Shown piece after piece: positions 8,969 through 16,512 of a DNA stretch of 64,000 bases (its first letter is position 1; each line of letters begins with the position of its first letter). The notes beneath the pieces were generated by a model. It saw only the letters and a program-made list of their open reading frames with translations. It was not told the DNA's origin and searched no databases. A program made the position numbers and the translations under genes. The DNA is from Nocardia jejuensis NBRC 103114 (GTDB lineage: Bacteria; Actinomycetota; Actinomycetes; Mycobacteriales; Mycobacteriaceae), in contig NZ_BDBU01000044.1 of assembly GCF_001613145.1 (NCBI RefSeq), positions 62,001-126,000 of the forward strand, given 5' to 3'.

Positions 8969-9039
8969 CTAGCGACGCTAGGAACTGAAGCAAAGATAAC
9001 AGACCTGGAACTAGATTGTCTAGCGATGCTAGGAATTGA
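8969..9039 (-). promoter_or_regulatory. Duplicated palindromic operator upstream of the DUF1772 gene
   Basis: Two 20-bp direct repeats, CTAGCGACGCTAGGAACTGA (8969-8988) and CTAGCGATGCTAGGAATTGA (9020-9039), match at 18 of 20 positions and start 51 bp apart. Each begins with an inverted repeat (CTAGCG-A-CGCTAG; CTAGC-GAT-GCTAG). They lie 24-94 bp upstream of the DUF1772 start codon, where a repressor would act. No regulator gene adjoins them. Confidence 0.7.
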
Positions 9040-9099
9040 TTCGGAGGCACGCTCAGCAAGATGCCGCCGAGCCCGGGTTCGGCGTGCTGAAACGCGAAA

Positions 9100-9132
9100 A
9101 GCCCCGAGCGACTTCGAAAATCGCTCGGGGCT
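9100..9132 (-). terminator. Intrinsic terminator of the secreted lipase gene
   Basis: A 12-bp perfect stem (AGCCCCGAGCGA and complement) with a 9-nt loop lies 16 bp past the lipase stop. On the minus strand it runs into TTTTCGCG, consistent with rho-independent termination. Confidence 0.75.
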
Positions 9133-9147
9133 GTCGTTCGGTGCTGG

Positions 9148-10293
9148 TCAGTCGAAGAGGTTGTGGACGAACGGGATCGAGTCGACCAGGGAGGCATTGA
9201 CAGTGCCGCTGTGGTCGGTCGGGTAGGTGTGCAGCGTCACCGGCTGGCCGTTCGCCTGTAGTCGGGCGGCGAAAGCCAGTGTCGCGGGTGTCGCCACATC
9301 GGTGTCGAACAGGCCCTGGCCCATGAAAATCGGCCTGTCGTAACCGGATTCGGGGACGCCCATGTATCGGGTGAGCAGGCCCTGCAGGTCCGGGATCTCG
9401 GCGAGCGGCCGGGAGAAGAGATTCCCGATCACCACATTCGCGGCGCTGAGCTCCTCGCCGAGGGTTTCGAGGCAGGAGGTGTTGGAGTGCTCCAGCCAGT
9501 AGCGGCCCGAATCGTTCAGGTACGACTCGATATTCAGCTCCGGGTACGTGGTGCGCAGGCCGTTCAGGATGTACAGCACGTAGCCGGTGGTGTGCGGCGG
9601 CAGCTTGACCGGCGGCACGCCGGGGCCCAGCGGCAGCATGATGTCCTCGATGTACGCGGGCACCCCGGTGCCGACCGCGCCCCGGAAATCCAGGTCCGGG
9701 CCGCCGAATTCGGTGGCATACCGGGCCGTGGTGACCGCGGCGCCGCCGCCCTGTGACTGCCCGACCACCACCCACTTGTTCGACAGCGACGAATAGTGCG
9801 AGGTCGCGGCCTTCACCGAGTCCACCACGTTGTGCGCCTCGACCACGCCGTTCAGATACGGATGGTCACCGGGCGTGCCCAGTCCCGCGTAGTCCGCCGC
9901 CACGATGGCATAGCCCTGCTTCAACCACGCGCCCAGATAGGACCAGTCCCGATCGCGCGCACCGGGACCCGCGACGGAGTACGCGCACTGATCCCCGAGC
10001 CCGACCGTGCCGTGTGCCCAGCCGATCACCGGCCAGCCGCCCGCCGGCGGCTCGCCGGGCGGGAAGTAGACGGCGGCGCTCGCTGTCGCGGGCTGATCGC
10101 GCGCGGTGGTGCTGGAGTAGAGGAAGCGCTCGGAATTCACCGATCCGGGCGGGGTTGCCTCGCCGGGCAGGGGCTCGATCGAGGTGACGACGCCCGTGCC
10201 GCCGGCGGGCGCCGCGGCGGCGAAGGGCGCCCCCGTCAGCGTCGCCATCGATGTCACGGCCATGGCCGCCATGCAGATCCAGCGCTGTCGCAT
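9148..10293 (-). CDS. Secreted LIP-type lipase/alpha-beta hydrolase
   Basis: A predicted exported serine esterase or lipase of the secretory-lipase (PF03583-like) family, 381 residues. A signal peptide (MRQRWICMAAMAVTSMATLT, then an Ala-rich stretch) ends near residue 28. The nucleophile elbow VVGQSQGGG puts Ser at about 180. Candidate acid residues lie in FDTDVATP near 330, and the His in TDHSGTV at about 361. GWAHGTVG near residue 91 probably forms the oxyanion region. It is a single-gene unit with its own terminator and a 512-bp region shared with isocitrate lyase upstream. Substrates may be host or environmental acylglycerols; specificity cannot be read. Confidence 0.85.
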   Translation of the reverse strand: MRQRWICMAAMAVTSMATLTGAPFAAAAPAGGTGVVTSIEPLPGEATPPGSVNSERFLYSSTTARDQPATASAAVYFPPGEPPAGGWPVIGWAHGTVGLGDQCAYSVAGPGARDRDWSYLGAWLKQGYAIVAADYAGLGTPGDHPYLNGVVEAHNVVDSVKAATSHYSSLSNKWVVVGQSQGGGAAVTTARYATEFGGPDLDFRGAVGTGVPAYIEDIMLPLGPGVPPVKLPPHTTGYVLYILNGLRTTYPELNIESYLNDSGRYWLEHSNTSCLETLGEELSAANVVIGNLFSRPLAEIPDLQGLLTRYMGVPESGYDRPIFMGQGLFDTDVATPATLAFAARLQANGQPVTLHTYPTDHSGTVNASLVDSIPFVHNLFD

Positions 10294-10805
10294 CGGCTAC
10301 TCCCGGGTTGGTCGTCCGAATGCCCACGGCTGATTTGGACATTCGTTCAGTCGGCTGGTGATCAGGTTAAGGCTCGACCGAACAGTCTGCTCTGAGGACC
10401 CCGGTGGCCGGTCTCACATTCATCAAGATCACAATCGAATGTGAAGGTGCTCACAGAACTCGGGTCACCGGCGCGTCGGCTCCCGGTGGCGGCAATCACG
10501 CTAACAGTACGGGCGTTATGCAAAACTGCACGTCAGCACTACTGGCAAGTAGATTCCACCGCTGCTATTCGCAAGCAAATTTCGCAGGGTTAGCAGAAAG
10601 CTCGCGAAAGCTAGCGGTGATTCACACTTGCAACAGGTAGACGGACATTTTTTGTTGTGCCATCGTGTGGAAGTACACCTCGTGGGCCTAGCAAGTCTGC
10701 AAATTGCCGCTCCAGCAGTGTTCGAATGCACGAGCTCCTCAAAACAGCCCGGCACGCGTTCGACCAATGGGGCCAACCGACCGAGATCAGGAAGTGGAGT
10801 CACAG
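10294..10805. promoter_or_regulatory. 512-bp intergenic region upstream of isocitrate lyase
   Basis: This region between the divergent lipase and icl genes is AT-richer than its neighbours. On the minus strand two segments resemble the RamB-type TTTGC core: CAGTTTTGCA (10519-10528) and GAAATTTGC (around 10575-10583). RamB regulates glyoxylate-cycle genes in related actinobacteria, so carbon-source control is plausible. AAGTGGAG at 10793-10800 is the likely icl ribosome-binding site. No coding sequence is convincing here. Confidence 0.45.
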
Positions 10806-12095
10806 ATGTCGACCATCGGCACCCCGAAGACCGCTGCGGAAATCCAGCAGGATTGGGACACCAATCCCCGTTGGAAGGGCATCACCCGTAGCTACACCGC
10901 CGAGCAGGTTGTGAAGCTGCAGGGCACCGTCGTCGAGGAGCACACGCTCGCTCGCCGCGGCGCCGAGATCCTCTGGAATCTCGTCAACAACGAGGACTAC
11001 ATCAACTCGCTGGGCGCCCTGACCGGCAACCAGGCCGTGCAGCAGGTTCGCGCCGGCCTGAAGGCCATCTACCTGTCCGGTTGGCAGGTCGCCGGTGACG
11101 CCAACCTGTCCGGCCACACCTACCCGGACCAGTCGCTGTACCCGGCCAACTCGGTGCCGTCCGTCGTGCGTCGCATCAACAACGCGCTGCTGCGTGCCGA
11201 CGAGATCGCCAAGGTCGAGGGTGACGACTCCGTCGCCAACTGGCTGGCCCCGATCGTCGCCGACGCCGAGGCCGGCTTCGGTGGCGCCCTGAACGCCTAC
11301 GAGCTGCAGAAGGCCATGATCGCGGCCGGCGCCGCGGGCGTGCACTGGGAGGACCAGCTCGCCTCGGAGAAGAAGTGCGGCCACCTCGGTGGCAAGGTGC
11401 TGATCCCCACCCAGCAGCACATCCGCACCCTGACCTCCGCGCGTCTGGCCTCCGATGTCGCCGGCGTCCCGTCGGTCATCATCGCCCGCACCGACGCCGA
11501 GGCCGCCACCCTCATCACCTCCGATGTGGACGAGCGCGACCGTGAGTTCCTGGACGGCACCCGTACCGCCGAGGGCTTCTTCGGTGTGAAGAACGGCATC
11601 GAGCCCTGCATCGCGCGTGCCAAGGCCTACGCCCCGTACTCCGACCTCATCTGGATGGAGACCGGCGTGCCGGACCTCGAGGTCGCGCGCAAGTTCTCCG
11701 AGGCCGTCCGCAGCGAGTTCCCGGACCAGCTGCTGGCCTACAACTGCTCGCCTTCGTTCAACTGGAAGGCGCACCTGGACGACGCGACCATCGCGAAGTT
11801 CCAGCGTGAGCTCGGCGCGATGGGCTTCAAGTTCCAGTTCATCACCCTGGCCGGCTTCCACTCGCTCAACTACGGCATGTTCGACCTGGCGCACGGCTAC
11901 GCTCGCGAGGGCATGACCGCGTTCGTCGACCTGCAGGAGCGCGAGTTCAAGGCTGCCGCCGAGCGTGGCTTCACCGCCGTCAAGCACCAGCGTGAGGTCG
12001 GCGCCGGCTACTTCGACAACATCGCCACCACGGTCGACCCCAACACCAGCACCGCTGCGCTGAAGGGTTCCACCGAAGAGGGCCAGTTCCACTGA
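10806..12095 (+). CDS. aceA: Isocitrate lyase
   Basis: Isocitrate lyase cleaves isocitrate to glyoxylate and succinate, letting the cell grow on fatty acids or acetate. The 429-residue protein matches the short actinobacterial/bacterial form (M. tuberculosis Icl1 is 428). The active-site signature KKCGHLGGK lies at residues 189-197 with the catalytic Cys at 191. Metal and substrate segments ADAEAGFGG, WEDQLASEKK and YNCSPSFNW are present. ATG 10806 is preceded by GTGGAG; an upstream in-frame extension lacks family similarity. Like icl1 (Rv0467) in M. tuberculosis it is followed by fadB2, supporting a fatty-acid-catabolism setting. Two hairpins end the transcript. Confidence 0.97.
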   Translation: MSTIGTPKTAAEIQQDWDTNPRWKGITRSYTAEQVVKLQGTVVEEHTLARRGAEILWNLVNNEDYINSLGALTGNQAVQQVRAGLKAIYLSGWQVAGDANLSGHTYPDQSLYPANSVPSVVRRINNALLRADEIAKVEGDDSVANWLAPIVADAEAGFGGALNAYELQKAMIAAGAAGVHWEDQLASEKKCGHLGGKVLIPTQQHIRTLTSARLASDVAGVPSVIIARTDAEAATLITSDVDERDREFLDGTRTAEGFFGVKNGIEPCIARAKAYAPYSDLIWMETGVPDLEVARKFSEAVRSEFPDQLLAYNCSPSFNWKAHLDDATIAKFQRELGAMGFKFQFITLAGFHSLNYGMFDLAHGYAREGMTAFVDLQEREFKAAAERGFTAVKHQREVGAGYFDNIATTVDPNTSTAALKGSTEEGQFH

Positions 12096-12255
12096 GCTGG
12101 ACCACCTCTCCGCGAATTCAGCGTCCGGCTGTAGAGCCGTTCACCGCTGGGAACGCGTAGTGCGGTCGGGTACGCAACCGATTTCGGACGTACCCGGCGA
12201 GTTACCCCGACCTCACGAAATCAGTTGTCGCTTTTGATAACTGATCCGCGAGGTC

Positions 12256-12302
12256 AACCCCGGGGCGGTAGTCGCATCACACCTTCTCACCGCCCCGGGG
12301 TT
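12256..12302 (+). terminator. First hairpin after aceA
   Basis: A 14-bp perfect stem (AACCCCGGGGCGGT and complement) encloses a 19-nt loop. No T tract follows, so it may protect the 3' end or terminate together with the next hairpin. Confidence 0.55.
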
Positions 12303-12305
12303 CCC

Positions 12306-12343
12306 GCCCTCTCCGTCGACAGCCCCGGCGGGGAGGGCATTTT
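12306..12343 (+). terminator. Intrinsic terminator after aceA
   Basis: A 10-bp stem (GCCCTCTCCG / CGGGGAGGGC with one G-T pair) and a 13-nt loop are followed by ATTTT, giving a typical rho-independent terminator. Confidence 0.7.
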
Positions 12344-12453
12344 CCTATCGTGTCGATCAGCTTCGATATGAAGACCTTACGAAGGCGCAGGGTCACATCC
12401 ATCCGACGCCTTCACCCACAGCCAGACGGCCAACAACCAGCAGGAGCGGGACC

Positions 12454-13341
12454 GTGAGCAGCGAAAAGATTCAGCGCGTCGGAATTATCGGCGCCGGACA
12501 GATGGGCGCGGGTATCGCGGAGGTCTGTGCCCGGGCACACGTCGATGTGCTCGTGTTCGAACAGACCCGTGAGCTCGCCGCCGCCGGTCGCGCCCGCATT
12601 CTGCGGTCGCTGGATCGCGCGGTGTCCAGTGGCAAGATCTCCGAGCGTGAGCGCGAGCAGACCGCCTGGCGGCTGCGCTTCACCTCCGATCTCGCCGACT
12701 TCGCCGACCGCCAGCTCGTGGTCGAGGCCGTGGTCGAGCGCGAAGACGTGAAGAACGCCATCTTCAGCGAGCTCGACAAGGTCGTCACCGACCCGAACGC
12801 GGTGCTGGCCTCCAACACCTCCTCCATCCCGATCATGAAGATCGCCGTGGCCACCAACAACCCCGAGCGGGTCGTGGGTCTGCACTTCTTCAACCCGGTG
12901 CCGGTGCTGCCGCTCGTCGAGCTGGTCACCACGCTCAAGACCAGCGAGGCCGTCACCACGCGCGCCGAGCAGTTCGCCGCCGACGTGCTCGGCAAGCAGG
13001 TCGTGCGCTCCGCCGACCGCTCCGGCTTCGTGGTCAACGCGCTGCTGGTGCCGTACCTGCTCTCGGCCATCCGCATGGTCGAATCCGGTTTCGCCACCAA
13101 GGAAGACGTCGACAAGGCCATGGTGCTCGGCTGCGCCCACCCGATGGGGCCGCTGGCGCTGACCGACCTCGTCGGCCTCGACACCGTGAAGTCCATCGCC
13201 GACTCCATGTACTCCGAATTCAAGGAGCCGCTGTACTCCGCCCCGCCGCTGCTGATGCGTATGGTCGAGGCCGGCCTGCTCGGCAAGAAGACCGGCGCGG
13301 GGTTCTACCAGTACAACTCCCCGGCCGCTGCGCGCAAGTAG
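12454..13341 (+). CDS. fadB2: 3-hydroxybutyryl-CoA dehydrogenase
   Basis: This NAD(P)-dependent enzyme oxidises or reduces 3-hydroxyacyl-CoA in fatty-acid metabolism. The 295-residue protein has an N-terminal Rossmann motif GIIGAGQMGAGIAEV at about residues 9-23, the SNTSSIP segment, the catalytic-His segment GLHFFNPVPVLPLVE, and the C-terminal helical domain (GCAHPMGPLALTDLVGLD) that forms the dimer. Translation starts at GTG 12454, 9-10 bases after AGGAGCGGG. Position directly after isocitrate lyase matches icl1-fadB2 (Rv0467-Rv0468) in M. tuberculosis. Confidence 0.95.
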   Translation: MSSEKIQRVGIIGAGQMGAGIAEVCARAHVDVLVFEQTRELAAAGRARILRSLDRAVSSGKISEREREQTAWRLRFTSDLADFADRQLVVEAVVEREDVKNAIFSELDKVVTDPNAVLASNTSSIPIMKIAVATNNPERVVGLHFFNPVPVLPLVELVTTLKTSEAVTTRAEQFAADVLGKQVVRSADRSGFVVNALLVPYLLSAIRMVESGFATKEDVDKAMVLGCAHPMGPLALTDLVGLDTVKSIADSMYSEFKEPLYSAPPLLMRMVEAGLLGKKTGAGFYQYNSPAAARK

Positions 13342-13353
13342 CGCACGCCGAGT

Positions 13354-13385
13354 GCCGTTGTCCGTCGTGCACGGTGGACAACGGC
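13354..13385 (+). terminator. Hairpin after fadB2
   Basis: A perfect 10-bp stem (GCCGTTGTCC / GGACAACGGC) with a 12-nt loop lies 13 bp past the fadB2 stop. A T tract is lacking. Confidence 0.55.
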
Positions 13386-13647
13386 GCCGATTCCGGTCGT
13401 CCTCGGCACGTTGTCCCGCTCTCACGAGCTCGGTTGTCGCTCTCGCACAACCGAAACTCGCGGCGGGACTGGCACCCGGGTACGGGATTGTTGAACCCGG
13501 CAGGGGCCTAAGCTGCAAATTAGGGCCGGTGACACCGGCCGGCCCACCCGGGCGGACGCGAGTTCGCTCGTCTCAGGGCGCAAACTGTGCGGCGCTCGCC
13601 TTCCTGGAGAGCGCCGCACAGGTGACAAGAGGAGGAGTGGCGCGCTC
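13386..13647 (+). promoter_or_regulatory. Leader of the MetE-like gene with two strong hairpins
   Basis: The untranslated region contains a 7-bp stem (GGCCGGT-GAC-ACCGGCC, 13524-13540) and a perfect 12-bp stem (TGTGCGGCGCTC and complement, 13586-13620, 11-nt loop) ending 28 bp before the ATG. AGAGGAGGAG at 13629-13638 is the ribosome-binding site. I could not find the cobalamin-riboswitch B12 box or SAM-riboswitch core often linked to metE, so this is an unassigned leader that might control translation or termination. Confidence 0.45.
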
Positions 13648-15966
13648 ATGGCCAATGTCACCGATGGCTTCGGATCCAGCATTCTGGGCTATCCCCGTAT
13701 CGGACTGCACCGGGAACTCAAGCGGGCTCTCGAATCCTATTGGCACGGCACGCTGTCTCGCGACGAGCTGATCGCCGTCGGCCGGGACATCCAGGAGACC
13801 CAGTACCTCCAGTTGGCGGCCACCGGCCTCACCCAGGTGCCGGGCAACACCTTCTCCTTCTACGACCACATCCTCGACAACGCGCTGCTGTTCGGTGCGG
13901 TGCCGAAGCGGTTCGAGGCGGAACGAGAAGGTCTGCACCCCCTCGACTTCTACTTCCTGATGGCGCGCGGCCGGCCGGATCTGCCGCCGCTGGAACTGGT
14001 TCGGCTGCTCAACACCGCCTACCACTACCGGCAGCCCGAGCTCGACGCCGACACCGAATTCTCCCTGCACCCCGAGGCCCTGCTCGACGAGTTCGACCGC
14101 GCGAAGAGCGCGGGCATCGAACTGCGTCCGGTGGTGCTCGGCCCGCTGTCACTGCTGCTGCTGTCCAAGACCGGCCATGTTCCCGGTGAGACCGAATTCG
14201 ACAAGCTGAAGCTGCTCGACAAGCTGCTGCCGGTCTACGAGGAACTGTTCGAGGTTCTGGCCAAGCGCGGCGCGACCTGCGTGCAGCTGGACGAGCCCTG
14301 TTTCACCAGCGACCGCTCGCCCTCCACCCTCGAACTCTTCGAGAAGGCCTACGAGCGACTATCCAAGGCGCCACTGCGCCCGCGCCTGCTGGTCACCGGA
14401 CAGTACGGCGACTTCGGTGAGGCCCTCGAGATCCTGGCCCGCACCAAGGTCGAGGCCATCGGCCTGGACCTCGCCAATCACCGGATCAGCCCCGAAGAGC
14501 TCGCGAAGATCCCGGGTATCAGCCGCAAGCGGCTGTACGCCGGCGTCGTCAGCGGCACCAATGTGTGGCGCGTGGACCGCAATCGCGCGCTGGAATACCT
14601 GAACGAGCTCGCGAAGGTGTGCCCCGACATGGTGGTGTCCACCGGCACCACGCTGCTGCACGTTCCGCAGGACCTGCTCGTCGAATACGACCTCGACGCC
14701 AATGTCGCGGACCGCCTCGCCTTCGCGAAACAGAAGGTGCTGGAAGTGGTTTCGCTGGCCACGGCGCTCACCGAGGGAGCCTCGGAGAAGTGGCGGCGTC
14801 CGCCCCGCGAGGTGCACTTCAAGCTCAAGCACGCGGTGCGGCAACGGGTTTACGCCATCACCCCGCAGATGCGCGAGCGCGAACCCTACGAGACCCGCCG
14901 GATCGCGCAGCAGGCCAGGCTGAATCTGCCGCTGGTGCCCGCCACCACGCTGGGCTCGTTCCCGCAGACCACCGCGGTCCGCCAGGCCCGCTACGACCTG
15001 GGGCAGGGCAAGCTCTCCTACGAGGAGTACCGCAAGCGCATCGAAGCCGAGATCGAGTCGACCATCCGGCTCCAGGAGGACATCGGCCTGGACGTGTTCG
15101 TGCACGGCGAGCACGAGCGCAACGACATGATCCAGTTCTTCGCGGAGCAGCTGGACGGCTTCGCCACCACCCACTTCGGCTGGGTGCAGGTGTACGGATC
15201 CCGTTGCGTGCGACCGCCGATCGTGTACGGCGACGTGTCCCGTCCCGAGGCCATGTCGGTGGAATGGACCACCTATGCCCAGTCGCTGACCGACAAGCCG
15301 GTCAAGGGCATGGTCACCGGACCCGTCACCATGCTGGCGCGCTCCTTCGTGCGCCAGGATCAGCCGCTCTACGAGACGGCGGATCAGGTGGCCCTGGTGA
15401 TCCGGGACGAGGTCGTGGATCTGGAGAAGGCGGGCATCGCCATCATCCAGGTGGACGAGCCGTCCATTCGCGAGCTGCTGCCGTTGCGGGCCAAGGGGCA
15501 GGCCGAATATCTGCGCTGGGCGGTCGGCGCGTTCAAGCTGGCCACCTCCGGCGTCAAGGCCGACACCCAGATCCACACGCACATCGGCTATTCCAGCCGT
15601 GAGGACGTGGTGAACGCGATCGACGAACTCGATGCCGACGTGACCGCCATCGTCGCCACCCGGTCCATCGAATGGGTGCTCAACTCGCTGAAGGAGGACT
15701 GCGCCGAGGGGCACGGTCTCACCCACGGCGTCGGCCCCGGTGTGTACGAGAGTCGCTCGGCGCGCATCCCGGACATCGACGAGCTGGATGAATTGCTCAC
15801 CGCCGCAGCGGAAGCCGTGACTCCGGAGCGACTCTGGGCCAACCCGGACGGCGGGCTCAAGACCCGTCACCACTGGCAGCTGGACCCGTCGCTGCGCAAT
15901 ATGGTCGCCGCCGCGCGCCGCGTGCGCCGCCGGGCGCTCGCGGCCCGGGAATCGGTGGGCGAGTAG
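13648..15966 (+). CDS. MetE-family protein lacking the zinc site; function uncertain
   Basis: The 772-residue protein aligns along its whole length with cobalamin-independent methionine synthase: ILGYPRIGLHRELKRALESYW at the N-terminus, TLGSFPQTTAVRQAR, VHGEHERNDMIQFF, YGSRCVRPPIVYGDVSRPEA and IQVDEPSIRELLPLR in the C-terminal barrel. However, against the E. coli zinc ligands His641, Cys643, Glu665 and Cys726, only His645 remains; the others read Gly647, Val669 and Gly735. The proton-donor His in the GPGVYDIHS-type segment is Arg703 (GPGVYESRS), and the folate-stacking Trp of LCWSF reads LARSF. Automatic annotation would name it metE, but classical zinc-dependent methyl transfer to homocysteine looks impossible. 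It may use another methyl acceptor, be a regulator, or be degenerate. Codon use and frame are normal, arguing for selection. Confidence 0.85.
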   Translation: MANVTDGFGSSILGYPRIGLHRELKRALESYWHGTLSRDELIAVGRDIQETQYLQLAATGLTQVPGNTFSFYDHILDNALLFGAVPKRFEAEREGLHPLDFYFLMARGRPDLPPLELVRLLNTAYHYRQPELDADTEFSLHPEALLDEFDRAKSAGIELRPVVLGPLSLLLLSKTGHVPGETEFDKLKLLDKLLPVYEELFEVLAKRGATCVQLDEPCFTSDRSPSTLELFEKAYERLSKAPLRPRLLVTGQYGDFGEALEILARTKVEAIGLDLANHRISPEELAKIPGISRKRLYAGVVSGTNVWRVDRNRALEYLNELAKVCPDMVVSTGTTLLHVPQDLLVEYDLDANVADRLAFAKQKVLEVVSLATALTEGASEKWRRPPREVHFKLKHAVRQRVYAITPQMREREPYETRRIAQQARLNLPLVPATTLGSFPQTTAVRQARYDLGQGKLSYEEYRKRIEAEIESTIRLQEDIGLDVFVHGEHERNDMIQFFAEQLDGFATTHFGWVQVYGSRCVRPPIVYGDVSRPEAMSVEWTTYAQSLTDKPVKGMVTGPVTMLARSFVRQDQPLYETADQVALVIRDEVVDLEKAGIAIIQVDEPSIRELLPLRAKGQAEYLRWAVGAFKLATSGVKADTQIHTHIGYSSREDVVNAIDELDADVTAIVATRSIEWVLNSLKEDCAEGHGLTHGVGPGVYESRSARIPDIDELDELLTAAAEAVTPERLWANPDGGLKTRHHWQLDPSLRNMVAAARRVRRRALAARESVGE

Positions 15967-15992
15967 ACGATACGAGGGACGGTCGGGGCTGA

Positions 15993-16250
15993 CTACCAGT
16001 TCCGGCCGCCACCGCCGTTGCCGCCACCGCCGTGGCTGTCGCCGCGATCGCTGCCGTGATCGCGCTGCCAGTCGCTGCGGTAGTGGTTCCAGCAGTAGTC
16101 CCAGTCGAAGCCGGCGCTGCTGCGGTCGCAGTAGTAGTGGTAGCCGCGATCGTTGTGCTGCTGCTCGGCATTGGCGAGTCCCGCGCCCGCGGGGAGGATG
16201 AACGCGGCCGCGGCGGCGATGGTGACGAGGCGGGTGGCGATGATCGACAT
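15993..16250 (-). CDS. Small secreted protein, Tyr/Trp/Gly-rich, unknown function
   Basis: An 85-residue product not recognised as a known family. A clear signal peptide (MSIIATRLVTIAAAAAFILP) ends near GLANA, leaving a mature peptide of about 55 residues. It is rich in Tyr, Trp, His and Asp with two Cys (HYYCDRSS and DWDYCWNHY), possibly one disulfide, and has a Gly/Asn-rich tail. ATG 16250 is preceded by AGGAG with 8-base spacing, which rules out a longer Arg-rich reading. It is convergent with the MetE-like gene, the stop codons being 26 bp apart. Similar small exported proteins are common in Nocardia and Mycobacterium. No function is proposed. Confidence 0.7.
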   Translation of the reverse strand: MSIIATRLVTIAAAAAFILPAGAGLANAEQQHNDRGYHYYCDRSSAGFDWDYCWNHYRSDWQRDHGSDRGDSHGGGGNGGGGRNW

Positions 16251-16512
16251 CTGATGGCTCCTGATGCTCTCCGGGACCGTCTGTCGTTCCCGATGCAAGC
16301 AATAGTGCTGGTCGGCGCCGTGATTCTCTGTCAGCCGTTCGACAGTGCGAGTGTATCCGCGCCGACACTTCCGGCGGGCGGCTCGTGCCGCCCGAGAAGC
16401 GTGAGCCGGTCGCTGTTCCACAGGGGCTGTGGATGATTGGGGACTACTTCACCAGGGCCATCGGCTGTCGCCGGGGCGCGACGACGTTCCGCTCGTCGTC
16501 GCGCGCGAGTCC

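Larger units (their letters stand above)
12096..12453 (+). other. 358-bp gap between aceA and fadB2
   Basis: This gap contains two consecutive hairpins (listed separately) that close the aceA transcript, then about 110 bp that should hold the fadB2 promoter. No gene is seen. Confidence 0.5.

Noticed and set aside
10800..12092. 430-residue minus-strand open frame opposite isocitrate lyase
   Set aside because: It exactly mirrors the lyase gene and is rich in Gly/Val/Asp from codon symmetry; the lyase signature on the plus strand is unambiguous.
13342..13647. Cobalamin or SAM riboswitch upstream of the metE-like gene
   Set aside because: I looked for the B12 box and SAM-I/SAM-IV core sequences and did not find them; only two plain hairpins are visible.
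14359..16368. 669-residue minus-strand open frame opposite the MetE-like gene
   Set aside because: Same antisense pattern; it has no recognisable motif and runs through the small secreted protein gene in another frame.
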